Below are positions 1-7,020 of a stretch of 7,111 nucleotides of DNA, one piece after another. A program made the translations under genes and the position numbers. The stretch covers positions 1-7,111 of the forward strand of contig JALORV010000171.1 of NCBI GenBank assembly GCA_025458735.1, given 5' to 3'. The notes beneath the pieces are model-generated. The model made no database searches and was not told the DNA's origin. It was given only the letters and a program-made list of their open reading frames with translations. The stretch comes from Burkholderiaceae bacterium. Its GTDB lineage: Bacteria; Pseudomonadota; Gammaproteobacteria; Burkholderiales; Burkholderiaceae. Positions within the stretch are counted from its first letter, which is position 1. Each line of letters starts with the position of its first letter.

Positions 1-2125
1 GCGCACCGGCTATTGCCAGTGGGCACTCGGACGGCTGAGCGCGCCGGCACGCCGGCTGCCACTGCGTCCGGAAGGGTATGCCGCCGTCGCGGGGCTCGAA
101 GGCGTCGTGTGGGCGTTGCTGCTGGTGCTGCTGCCGTCGGCCACGCCGTTCGGCCTGCAGTTCCAGCTTGGCTTGACGGTGCTGGTGGCGCTCGGCGTGC
201 TGCTGCCGTTTGCGCCAGCCGCGCTCGCCTGGCATGCCTTCGTGATTCCGGTCGGCTTCGCCCAGCTACTGCTGCTGCTGTCGCGCGAGATGCCGCAGCA
301 CGAGCTCGTGTTGCTGGCATGGACGATGACCATGGTCGGAGGGGCTTTGAGCGCGCAGTGGCTGCGGCGCGCGCTGTCGAACAGCCTCTCGCTGCGACAC
401 CGCGCCGACCTGTCGGCGCGCGCGCAGGAGCAGGCCAACGCCGAGCTCAACCACAGCCGCGAGCAGCTGCGGCTGGCGCTCGACGCAATCGATGCCGGCA
501 TCGCCGACACCAACCTCATCACCGGCGAGCGCTTCTACTCGGCGCGCTACCTCGACATCTTCGGCGCCGAGGATCGCGAGACCTTCCAGAAGGAGCATCG
601 CCTGTCGGAGGCGCTGCACCCGGAAGACCGCGGCCGTGTGCTGGCGGCACGCCGCCGCCACCTCGAGGCGGGAACGGCGCTGCGCGAGGAGTGCCGCATC
701 ATCCGCAGCGGCGGCGCCACGGTGTGGGTGACGCTGCGCGGCGAGTCCGTGCGCGGCAGCGACGGCCGTGCGACGCGGCTGGTGATGTCGATCGTCGACA
801 CCACCGAGCACCGCATCGCGCAGCAGCGACTGGCCGACAGCGAACGCCGCTATCGCGCGCTGGTCGAGGCCTCGCCGTCGCTGATCTGGGTGTGCGACCA
901 CAAGGGGCGGATCACCTTCGTCTCCGAGCGCGCCTGCCGCCACATGTTCGGTGTCGAGCCGCGCGAAGCGCTCGGGCGGCACGTTGCCGACTTCAACGGG
1001 CCCGGCTTCACGCGGCGCGAGTTCCTGCGTCGCTTCTCGCCCTGCATGCACGGTCGCCCGGTGTTCGAGATGGAGGCGGTGCTGCGCGGCGCCGGCGGCG
1101 CGCCGCTGCACGTCAACGTCAGCGCACTGCCGATCCTGAACGAAGCCGGCGAGGTCGAGTCGGTCACCGGCGTCTGCGCCGACATCACGGCCGTCAAGCA
1201 GCGCGAGCGCGAGCTGAACGTCGCGCTGCGCAACCAGCAGGCAATCTTCGATGCCGCCGGCGAAGGCATCGTGTTCCTGCGCAACGGTCGCATCGACGGG
1301 CCGAACCGGGCACTGGCGCGCATGCTCGGCGTCACGCGCGAGGCGCTGATCGGCCAGCCGGTCGAAGAGATCCTGGCCGCCCGTGCCGACTGGGAGACGA
1401 TCGACCAGGCGACACGCGCGGCGGCGATCCGCGGCGAGGCGGCGATCCACGAGGTGATGCTGAAGGCCAACGACGGTCGCAGCGTCTGGTGCCAGCTGAC
1501 GTCGCGCCAGGCCGGCGATGGCGCCAGCATCCTGGTGCTGACCGACATCACTTCGCTGAAGCGGCGCGAGGAACTCGCCTGGCACCAGGCCAACCACGAC
1601 GAACTGACCGGGCTGCCCAATCGCCGCCAGCTCGGCGAGCATGCGCGCCGCCTGCTGTCGGTGGCGCTGCAGAAGCGGCGGCTGGCCGCGGTGCTGGTGC
1701 TCGATCTCGACGGCTTCAAGGAGATCAACGACCTGTTCGGCCACTCGTATGGCGACAACCTGCTCAAGCGCGTCGCGCTGCGGCTGTCCGGGGTGCTGCG
1801 CGACTACGACGTGGTGGCGCGCACCGGCGGCGACGAGTTCGTGGTGCTGCTGCCGGAAATCGAGCAGCCGTCGACGGCCATGGTGGTGGCCGAGAAACTG
1901 ATCGCTGCCGCCAGCGAGAATGTCGAGAACCTCGGCCGTTCGCTGCGCCTGCATGCCAGCGTGGGCGTGGCCATTTTCCCGGGCGACGGCCACGACTTCG
2001 ACACGCTGCTGGCCGCCGCCGACGGCGCCATGTACGGCGCCAAGTCGGCCGGCAAGAACCGCTATCAGCTGGCCGGAGAGATGGCGCCGCCGGCGCGCGC
2101 CGCCGCACGGGTCGGCGCAGCCTGA
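1..2125 (+). CDS. Membrane-anchored diguanylate cyclase with three PAS domains and GGDEF (5' end outside window)
   Basis: Predicted to condense two GTP into cyclic di-GMP at the inner membrane in response to a sensed signal. The frame (first full codon at base 2) is open to the left edge. GTG 107 is only an internal candidate start, because coding-like membrane sequence precedes it. Numbering from GTG 107: membrane segments lie near residues 1-15 (continuing upstream), 20-40, 44-65 and 73-95. A short coiled linker follows, then PAS near 115-241, 246-365 and 371-484, then GGDEF near 493-658. The GGDEF domain has the DELTGLPNR entry motif (from 1598), a DLDGFKEIND metal/substrate segment, intact GGDEF at 1826-1840 and the inhibitory I-site RDYD at 1799-1810, five residues upstream. 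There is no EAL domain, so it is a synthase only. Aligned with the tandem paralogue downstream, about 55 codons and two membrane segments should lie outside the window. No LOV cysteine motif or other cofactor signature is visible in the PAS domains, so the ligand is unknown. Confidence 0.93.
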   Translation, partial: RTGYCQWALGRLSAPARRLPLRPEGYAAVAGLEGVVWALLLVLLPSATPFGLQFQLGLTVLVALGVLLPFAPAALAWHAFVIPVGFAQLLLLLSREMPQHELVLLAWTMTMVGGALSAQWLRRALSNSLSLRHRADLSARAQEQANAELNHSREQLRLALDAIDAGIADTNLITGERFYSARYLDIFGAEDRETFQKEHRLSEALHPEDRGRVLAARRRHLEAGTALREECRIIRSGGATVWVTLRGESVRGSDGRATRLVMSIVDTTEHRIAQQRLADSERRYRALVEASPSLIWVCDHKGRITFVSERACRHMFGVEPREALGRHVADFNGPGFTRREFLRRFSPCMHGRPVFEMEAVLRGAGGAPLHVNVSALPILNEAGEVESVTGVCADITAVKQRERELNVALRNQQAIFDAAGEGIVFLRNGRIDGPNRALARMLGVTREALIGQPVEEILAARADWETIDQATRAAAIRGEAAIHEVMLKANDGRSVWCQLTSRQAGDGASILVLTDITSLKRREELAWHQANHDELTGLPNRRQLGEHARRLLSVALQKRRLAAVLVLDLDGFKEINDLFGHSYGDNLLKRVALRLSGVLRDYDVVARTGGDEFVVLLPEIEQPSTAMVVAEKLIAAASENVENLGRSLRLHASVGVAIFPGDGHDFDTLLAAADGAMYGAKSAGKNRYQLAGEMAPPARAAARVGAA

Positions 2126-2381
2126 GTCTTCGCATCGAACGCGGTTGATCGATCGGGTCCGCCAGCAAGGCGGCGCCGGCGCATCTCATCCGTTCGGACT
2201 AATCTACGGCTGGTCCGACTGCCGGTAATTGCCGGGTCTTTCCAGTGCCCGCTAGCATCTGTCTCCGGGATCCGAAGGCGGGAATTGGCTGCGGACCCCC
2301 TGTCAATTCGCGGAGCCTGCAATCGAAACCAAAGGGTCGAGCCGTCATGCCGGCAGCCTGAGACGTCCGGGCTCGGCACGA
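2126..2381. other. Intergenic spacer between the two cyclase genes
   Basis: About 256 bases separate the stop of the first cyclase from the earliest plausible start of the second. The composition is slightly less GC-rich than the genes. I see a 6-bp inverted repeat, TCGGAC/GTCCGA with a 13-base loop, near 2195-2219, followed by CCGG-N6-CCGG. Neither has a T tract, so a Rho-independent terminator is not supported. TAATCT within this region is a weak -10-like hexamer without a convincing -35 partner. The spacing suggests the second gene may have its own promoter, but none can be named. Confidence 0.4.
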
Positions 2382-3443
2382 TTGCCTGAAGTCCGCTTCG
2401 ACCTGCGGGTGCCCTTCGCCGTGGAGCGGCGGCTGCTGCCGGCGCTGCTGCTGGTCGGCCTGATCGCCGCCGTCGGAGCGTCCGCGGCCGGCGCGCCACC
2501 GCTGGTGTGGGGCTGGCTCGGACTGGTCGCGGTGGTGGCCGCCGCGCGCTACCTGCTGGCCACTGCCTACGGCGATGCGCAGCGGCCGATTCCGGCCGAT
2601 GCCCGTTGCGCCCGCCAGTATCTCGCCTGTGCCGTCGCGGAGGTTGTCCTGTGGGCAGCCCTGTTCGCGCTGGTGCCGAAACCGGTGGCCTTCGTCACCG
2701 GCGCCGGCGGTTTCGCCGCCGCCGGCATCGTGCTGCTGGCAGCGCTGAGCTTCGGCGGCTGGCCGCGCGTGTGGACGTTCTATGTCGCCGGCTGGGTCGC
2801 GATCTGCGCGATTGCCGGCTGGCGCACCAGCGACACGCTGACCAGCTTCGCGTTTGCCTTTCCACTCTGGCTGCTGGCCGTCTGGTGGCTCGGACGGCAG
2901 CAGCCCCTGGCGCGGCACGCCGAGCGGCGGGCAGCGCAGACGCTGATCAGCAATCCGACCAAGTTCGGCTGGCAGGCGGCCATTCACGCGATGCCGACGC
3001 CGGTGATCGTCGCGCGCAACGGTCGCATCCTCGAGGTGAACCGTTCGGCCTGCGAGTTCGTCGGTCGCAGCGAACGCGCGATCGTCGGCCTGCCGGTCGA
3101 GGAGTGCCTGATCGCCGAGCCGCCCGATGCGCTGCAGCCGGACCGCCACAAGTCGGAGTCGAGCGCCGCGGTCGAGATCCGCCCGGCCGACCGTACCTTC
3201 GATGGCGCGCTGTGGTCCGGTCGCGTGCGCTACATGGAGCCGGGCCGCCCCACCTCGATCATGGTGATCGCGCTGACCAAGCCGGCGCAGGAACCGTTCG
3301 GGCCCGGCCGCCTGCTCGAGGATGCGCGCCGCTTCGCCGAATGGATCGGCAGGTGGCGACCGATGCCGGCCAGTTTCCACTCGCCTACCTGCTGGCCGAG
3401 CCGGAGCGCGAGCGCACCCACGCGACCTACCGGGAGTTCCTGA
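2382..3443 (+). CDS. 5' part of frameshifted second diguanylate cyclase: six-TM sensor plus PAS
   Basis: This reading frame encodes the membrane and first PAS part of a second PAS/GGDEF protein. Six hydrophobic segments lie near residues 18-36, 39-63, 76-98, 102-124, 127-146 and 150-170. After a charged linker, a PAS domain spans about residues 196-305, with a typical NGRILEVNRSACEFVG segment. About 33 codons from the end, sense stops: after AEWIGR (about 3350) the frame becomes an arginine/serine/proline-rich shadow, and the coherent protein continues in the overlapping frame that ends at 5299. The start is uncertain. TTG 2382 is the first ATG, GTG or TTG after the in-frame stop at 2253-2255; GTG 2409 and GTG 2421 are alternatives, and none has a good ribosome binding site. 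The membrane region matches the plan of the upstream cyclase. If translated as it stands, it would be a membrane sensor with no catalytic output. Confidence 0.8.
   Translation: MPEVRFDLRVPFAVERRLLPALLLVGLIAAVGASAAGAPPLVWGWLGLVAVVAAARYLLATAYGDAQRPIPADARCARQYLACAVAEVVLWAALFALVPKPVAFVTGAGGFAAAGIVLLAALSFGGWPRVWTFYVAGWVAICAIAGWRTSDTLTSFAFAFPLWLLAVWWLGRQQPLARHAERRAAQTLISNPTKFGWQAAIHAMPTPVIVARNGRILEVNRSACEFVGRSERAIVGLPVEECLIAEPPDALQPDRHKSESSAAVEIRPADRTFDGALWSGRVRYMEPGRPTSIMVIALTKPAQEPFGPGRLLEDARRFAEWIGRWRPMPASFHSPTCWPSRSASAPTRPTGSS
3330..3360 (+). other. Frameshift junction in the second cyclase
   Basis: Upstream of this stretch the protein-like frame has codons starting at positions divisible by three; downstream it is one base earlier. 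Reading across, LEDARRFAEWI is continued by QVATDAGQFPLAYLL in the other frame, with two bases (GG, 3348-3349) left where a codon is expected. Loss of one base explains it, for example a C from ATCCGGCAG, which would restore WIRQ. No slippery heptamer of the X XXY YYZ type is present, so programmed frameshifting is not supported. A sequencing or assembly error and a true inactivating mutation remain possible. Confidence 0.8.
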
Positions 3444-5299
3444 AGGCCGGATCGGTGTTCGATGAGCGCCTCGCCTTGCGCGACACGCAGGGCGTGGCGC
3501 GCGAGGTGCGGGTGGTCTGCGTGGTGCGGCCGGCGGCCGACGAACGCCCCGCGCCGATCATCGGCGCGATCGCGGCGGCGCGCGCCCTGCCGGTGCGCGT
3601 GCCGACCGAGCCGGTCACCGACCTGCTGTCACGGCTGCCGGTGGTGGTGTGGCTGGTCGATTCCTCGGGTCGCGTCGTGCATGCGACGGGCGCCGATCCC
3701 AGCCGCTGGGGCATGGTGGCCGAGGCCCGCACGCGGCCAGAATGGCATGCGGCCTTCGCCTTCAAGCCCGAGTCGCTGCCGGTGGTGCAGGAAGCGCTGC
3801 AGAAGGCGCTGCGCGGACAGCCCAGTTACGACGTGCGCAACTTCCGCACCAGCCGCTCCGGCGGGCGCCTCAACCTGCGCAGCCACTTCGTTCCCTACGA
3901 AGGCAAGCGGATGCAGGCGGTGCTGGTGATGGACTCGGTGGCGTCGCCCGCCGAACTGCTCGAGATGGACCGGCTGCGACGCAGCAAGTCGCAGTACAAG
4001 TCGCTGGTGGAGGCCTCGGCCAGCCTGATCTGGGCCTGCGACGAGAACTTCACGCTGACCTTCGCCAGCCGCCGCGCGGCGCGCGACATCTACGGCTACG
4101 AAACGCGCGAACTGCTCGGCCAGCCGGCCACGATCCTGCTGCCGAACGACGCCGAGCAGCCGGCGGTGCGGCGCGCCTTCGAGGGCCTGCGCGAGGGCCG
4201 TGCGATCCGCGACCTCGAGGCGGTGCACATCACGCAGGAAGGCCGGCGCGTGATCGTGTCGATCAGCGCGGTGCCGCTGCGCCATCCGGGCGGCCGTTTT
4301 GCCGGCGCGATCGGCATGAATGCCGACCTGACGGCGCTCAAGTCGCGCGAGACGCGCCTGTCCGAGGCGCTGCGCGTCGAGCGCACGGTGCTCGATTCGG
4401 CCGGGCAGGCGATCGCCGTCGTCAAGCAGGGGCTGGTGCAGCGCTGCAACGACGCCTTCCTGCGGCTGGCGGGATTGCCGCCGGAGGAACTGGCGCGCGC
4501 CTCGCTCGCCGAGTGCCTGCTCGAGCCGGAGGACTGGCAGGAGCTGACGCAGGCGGCCGAGGAGGCGCGCAGCCGCGACCAGGCGGTGGTGCGCGAACTG
4601 CGCGTGCAGCGCGGCGCGCGCCTGGGTCATGGCGAGGGTGCGGCGTGGTGCCAGGTGACGGCCCGCTCGATCGCCGCCGGCGAATTCGTGCTGGTGATTG
4701 CCGACATCGACACCATCAAGCGGCGCGAAGCCAGCGCGCTGCACGAGGCGCAGCACGACGACCTCACGGGCCTGCCCAACCGCAGGCTGCTGGCCGAGCG
4801 GGCCGCGGCGGCGCTGGCCACCTCGGAACTGCGCAAGGTGAGCTGCGCGGTGCTGGCGATCGACCTCGATGGCTTCAAGGAGGTCAACGACCGCTACGGC
4901 CACGAAGTCGGCGATGCGATGCTGCGCGAGATCGCGGCGCGGCTGACGCGCGTGATGCGGCCGCAGGACACCGTCGCGCGCCGCGGCGGCGACGAGTTCG
5001 CGGTGCTGGTGCCCGATGTCGGCTCGTTGCTGGAAGTCGAGCGCATCGCGACGCGGCTGCTGCAGTCGGTGGCGCTGCCGGTGCCGCAGCACGGCCGCTC
5101 GCCGCTCAGCGTCTCGGCCAGCATCGGCGTCGCGCTGGCCCCGGAGCAGGGACGTGACCTCGAGCGCCTGCTGCAGCTGGCCGATCTGGCGATGTACGAC
5201 GCCAAGCTCAAGGGCAAGAACCGGTTCGCGTTTGCACAGGGCGCCGGGCTGCCGTCGAACGTCACGCCGTTAGTGCCGCGCGTGTCGCGGACATCCTGA
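3341..5299 (+). CDS. 3' part of frameshifted second diguanylate cyclase: PAS repeats plus GGDEF
   Basis: This is the continuation, one frame back, of the sensor ORF that starts at 2382. Restoring one base near the junction would give a single protein of about 972 residues. In order it carries the second half of a degenerate PAS (about 3353-3590), PAS (3618-3935), PAS beginning SLVEASASLIW (3990-4345), PAS ending in WCQVTARS and IDTIKRRE (4370-4715), and GGDEF (4755-5250). Catalytic features are complete: DDLTGLPNRR, DLDGFKEVND, GGDEF at 4985-4999 and I-site RPQD at 4958-4969. The product should be cyclic di-GMP, with feedback inhibition. ATG 3341 lies exactly at the junction and could start a soluble 652-residue protein, but only a distant purine run (GAGGA near 3318-3322) precedes it. 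The frame is open well upstream of 3341 as a shadow with no protein-like sequence. The last two PAS domains and the GGDEF are close paralogues of those in the upstream gene. Confidence 0.87.
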   Translation: MDRQVATDAGQFPLAYLLAEPERERTHATYREFLKAGSVFDERLALRDTQGVAREVRVVCVVRPAADERPAPIIGAIAAARALPVRVPTEPVTDLLSRLPVVVWLVDSSGRVVHATGADPSRWGMVAEARTRPEWHAAFAFKPESLPVVQEALQKALRGQPSYDVRNFRTSRSGGRLNLRSHFVPYEGKRMQAVLVMDSVASPAELLEMDRLRRSKSQYKSLVEASASLIWACDENFTLTFASRRAARDIYGYETRELLGQPATILLPNDAEQPAVRRAFEGLREGRAIRDLEAVHITQEGRRVIVSISAVPLRHPGGRFAGAIGMNADLTALKSRETRLSEALRVERTVLDSAGQAIAVVKQGLVQRCNDAFLRLAGLPPEELARASLAECLLEPEDWQELTQAAEEARSRDQAVVRELRVQRGARLGHGEGAAWCQVTARSIAAGEFVLVIADIDTIKRREASALHEAQHDDLTGLPNRRLLAERAAAALATSELRKVSCAVLAIDLDGFKEVNDRYGHEVGDAMLREIAARLTRVMRPQDTVARRGGDEFAVLVPDVGSLLEVERIATRLLQSVALPVPQHGRSPLSVSASIGVALAPEQGRDLERLLQLADLAMYDAKLKGKNRFAFAQGAGLPSNVTPLVPRVSRTS

Positions 5300-6176
5300 G
5301 TTTCTCCAGCCACCACGCGACTGCCTTGCCGCGCGCGTCGTTGCACCAGGCCACGTGGATCGTGCCCGGCGGGCGTTCCTGGTCGGTGGTGCGCACGACG
5401 AGTTCGCCCCGCGCGAGCTCGTCGCGTATCAGATGCTCGGGCACGAAACCGCAGCCGAGCCCGGCCTTCTGCGCGGCAATCTTGGCCGCCAGCGTCGGGA
5501 CCGTCAGCACGTCGGCCAGCCCGAGCAGGCCGGCGGCGCGTGGGGCCAGTCTTTGCGAGGTGTCGGCGACGACGATCTGGCGGTGCCGGCGCAGTTCGCT
5601 GGCCGGCAGCGGCGAGGCGATGGCCGCCAGCGGATGCGATGGCGCCACCACGAACACGAAACGCACGGTACCGATCGGCTCGGAGCGATAACCGGTGCCG
5701 AGTCGCGACGGCTCGGGACCCTCGTGCATGGCGCCGATGGCGAGGTCGGCGCGGCCCGACAGCAGCGCATCCCAGGTGCCGCCCAGCACCTCGTCGGTCA
5801 GCCGCAACTGCGTCGGCGCGAGCTGCGAGAACTCCTCCAGAAGCGGCAGCAGGCGCGGGAAGGGGATGACGTTGTCGACCGCAATCGTCAGCTCCTGCTC
5901 CCAGCCTGAGGCCACGCGGCGCACCCGGCGCGCCAGCTCGTCGGCCGCGGCCAGCAGGTGGCGGCCCTCGCGCAGCAGTTCGGCGCCGGCCGGCGTCAGG
6001 CGGGCGCGGTAGCCGCCGCGATCGAACAGCAGCACGTCGAGATCGTCCTCCAGCTTGCGCACTGCGTAAGTGACCGCCGACGGCACGCGACCGAGTTCGG
6101 CGGCGGCGCCCGCGAAGCTGCCGCGGCGGTCGATCGCATCGACCAGCTGCAGTGCGTCCAGGGTTAGTGGCGACAT
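5262..6176 (-). CDS. LysR-type transcriptional regulator, YhaJ-like
   Basis: A LysR-family regulator of 304 residues from ATG 6176, a normal family length. A TTG three codons earlier (6185) is possible, but neither start has a clear ribosome binding site. The winged helix-turn-helix occupies about residues 4-62, with the recognition region in residues 20-41 (SFAGAAAELGRVPSAVTYA). A linker helix follows, and the effector-binding domain starts near residue 91 (GWEQELTIAVDN). From memory, DAIDRRGSFA, ELGRVPSA and the GW-x-x-x-LTI stretch match E. coli YhaJ, which responds to aromatic or hydroxylated aromatic compounds and activates yqjF (a DoxX gene). Here the gene is divergent from a pirin gene followed by a DoxX gene, which supports the assignment and makes those genes its probable targets. 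The effector is unknown. Its 3' end overlaps the end of the convergent cyclase by 38 bases. Confidence 0.93.
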   Translation of the reverse strand: MSPLTLDALQLVDAIDRRGSFAGAAAELGRVPSAVTYAVRKLEDDLDVLLFDRGGYRARLTPAGAELLREGRHLLAAADELARRVRRVASGWEQELTIAVDNVIPFPRLLPLLEEFSQLAPTQLRLTDEVLGGTWDALLSGRADLAIGAMHEGPEPSRLGTGYRSEPIGTVRFVFVVAPSHPLAAIASPLPASELRRHRQIVVADTSQRLAPRAAGLLGLADVLTVPTLAAKIAAQKAGLGCGFVPEHLIRDELARGELVVRTTDQERPPGTIHVAWCNDARGKAVAWWLEKLRMSATRAALTA

Positions 6177-6180
6177 GCTA

Positions 6181-6195
6181 TTCAATGAAAGTGAA
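6181..6195. promoter_or_regulatory. Candidate LysR-type operator (T-N11-A dyad)
   Basis: TTCAATGAAAGTGAA forms the symmetric arms TTCA-N7-TGAA and fits the T-N11-A rule of LysR-family sites. The left part also forms a perfect nine-base palindrome, TTCAATGAA. It lies 5-19 bases upstream of the LysR ATG and five bases before the TTGACA of the pirin promoter. Binding here could repress the regulator's own gene and affect pirin transcription. This is inferred from sequence symmetry and position; short dyads also occur by chance. Confidence 0.4.
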
Positions 6196-6213
6196 CGAGA
6201 TTGACAGATTAAG

Positions 6214-6232
6214 CCCGATGACTTCAGTCGGG
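6214..6232. repeat. Inverted repeat CCCGA-N9-TCGGG in the divergent promoter
   Basis: A perfect five-base dyad with a nine-base centre falls where the -10 element of a TTGACA-driven pirin promoter would be expected. It could be an operator for a repressor or a second regulator site, or a hairpin in an RNA started upstream. It does not resemble the TTCA/TGAA box nearby. No T tract follows, so it is not a terminator. Confidence 0.3.
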
Positions 6233-6299
6233 AATAGCCTCAGCATGCGTGCTTTCGCCGGCCAGGCGGGTCATCCCGACCGCCATGCCTTCAGGATTG

Positions 6300-6305
6300 A
6301 GAGGA
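6300..6305 (+). promoter_or_regulatory. Ribosome binding site fixing the pirin start
   Basis: AGAGGA lies six bases before ATG 6312. It selects this start over the in-frame ATG at 6249, whose extra 21 residues have no family counterpart. The same hexamer precedes the downstream DoxX gene. Confidence 0.75.
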
Positions 6306-6311
6306 AACCCG

Positions 6312-7010
6312 ATGTTGAGCTTGCGACGCGCTGACGAGCGGGGCTATGCCGATCACGGCTGGCTCAAGTCTTTCCACAGCTTCTCTTTTGCTGAATATCA
6401 CGATCCGGACCACATGGGCTTCGGACCCTTGCGGGTCATCAACGAAGACCGTGTGGCCGCCGGCATGGGCTTCGGCACGCACGGCCATCGCGACATGGAG
6501 ATCATCAGCTACGTGCTCGACGGCGAGCTGGCGCACAAGGACAGCATGGGCAACGGTTCGGTGATCCGGCCGGGCGACGTGCAGCGCATGAGCGCCGGGA
6601 CCGGCGTCATGCACTCCGAGTTCAACCACGCGAAGTCGCAGACCACGCACTTCCTGCAGATCTGGATCCAGCCCAACGTCCGCGGCATCGCGCCGGGCTA
6701 CGAGGAGAAGCGCTTCGAAGCTGCCGAGAAGCGCGGACGCCTGCGCCTGATCGCGTCGCCCGACGGTGCGGACGGCTCGGTGACGATCCATCAGGACGCG
6801 CGTGTTTACGCCGGGCTCTTCGATGGCGACGAGTCGGCCATGCACGAGGTGGCCGATGGCCGGCGCGTCTACGTGCATGTGGCGCGAGGCCGCATTGACG
6901 TCAACGGCACGCGGCTCGAGGCCGGCGATGCCGCTAAGCTCGCGGGCGCGCAGCGGCTGGCGTTGGCCCATGGCAAAGAGGCCGAAGTGCTGGTGTTCGA
7001 CCTGCCCTGA
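6312..7010 (+). CDS. Pirin-family bicupin, quercetin 2,3-dioxygenase-like (YhhW/YhaK type)
   Basis: A cytosolic pirin-family protein of 232 residues, the same size as E. coli YhhW and YhaK (about 231-233). The N-terminal catalytic cupin covers roughly residues 10-118 and the C-terminal cupin 145-232. All four metal ligands known from YhhW and pirin are present at the expected positions: His57 and His59 in FGTHGHRDMEI, and His101 and Glu103 in AGTGVMHSE. The N-terminal pattern (RADERG, DHGWL, FSFAEY, MGFG, LRVINED) resembles YhhW, which shows quercetinase activity in vitro. The physiological substrate is not known; a flavonoid, catechol or quinone-like aromatic is a reasonable guess from the family and its YhaJ-like regulator. 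It is the first gene of an apparent operon with the DoxX gene 21 bases downstream, and is probably controlled by the divergent LysR protein. Confidence 0.94.
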   Translation: MLSLRRADERGYADHGWLKSFHSFSFAEYHDPDHMGFGPLRVINEDRVAAGMGFGTHGHRDMEIISYVLDGELAHKDSMGNGSVIRPGDVQRMSAGTGVMHSEFNHAKSQTTHFLQIWIQPNVRGIAPGYEEKRFEAAEKRGRLRLIASPDGADGSVTIHQDARVYAGLFDGDESAMHEVADGRRVYVHVARGRIDVNGTRLEAGDAAKLAGAQRLALAHGKEAEVLVFDLP

Positions 7011-7020
7011 TCACAACCGA

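Larger units (their letters stand above)
6177..6311. promoter_or_regulatory. Divergent control region between LysR and pirin genes
   Basis: These 135 bases, clearly less GC-rich than the genes, must carry the start signals for both divergent genes. Toward pirin, a perfect -35 hexamer TTGACA lies at 6201-6206, but the hexamers 16-18 bases downstream (such as TTCAGT at 6223-6228) are poor -10 matches. Toward LysR, only a weak pair (TTCCCG and TAATCT on the minus strand, 17-base spacing) can be proposed. A small hairpin CGGG-TCAT-CCCG at 6267-6278 would sit in the pirin leader. The region holding a promoter is well supported by gene layout; the exact hexamers are not. Confidence 0.6.

Noticed and set aside
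10..2055. Long minus-strand and alternate-frame open frames across the first cyclase, including one of 575 codons
   Set aside because: They are low-complexity Arg/Ala/Gln/His-rich shadows caused by high GC. The + strand frame ending at 2125 has complete, ordered membrane, PAS and GGDEF domains.
2195..2245. Terminator after the first cyclase
   Set aside because: The TCGGAC/GTCCGA repeat has a large loop and short stem and is not followed by a T run.
2347..2361. ATG with a purine-rich AAAGGG upstream, as a start for the second cyclase
   Set aside because: It is in a different frame from the membrane domain and stops after four codons. It would need a further frameshift, for which nothing else argues.
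2507..3340. Upstream extension of the catalytic cyclase frame
   Set aside because: The open frame continues back to 2507 but reads as an Arg/Gly/Ala-rich shadow, while the overlapping frame from 2382 encodes clear membrane helices and a PAS.
3340..3360. Programmed ribosomal frameshifting in the second cyclase
   Set aside because: The direction would fit a -1 shift, but there is no slippery heptamer and no obvious stimulatory hairpin. This protein family is not known to me for recoding.
3629..5092. Minus-strand open frame of 487 codons opposite the second cyclase
   Set aside because: It is His/Arg/Gln-rich with no domain pattern, while the opposite strand encodes intact PAS and GGDEF domains.
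6249..6311. Longer pirin start at ATG 6249
   Set aside because: The extra 21 residues are not pirin-like. ATG 6312 has AGAGGA six bases upstream and places the metal ligands at the family positions.
6185..6334. Small ORF of 49 codons overlapping the pirin start
   Set aside because: It has no ribosome binding site, no recognisable features, and crosses the promoter dyads. It is most likely a chance open frame.
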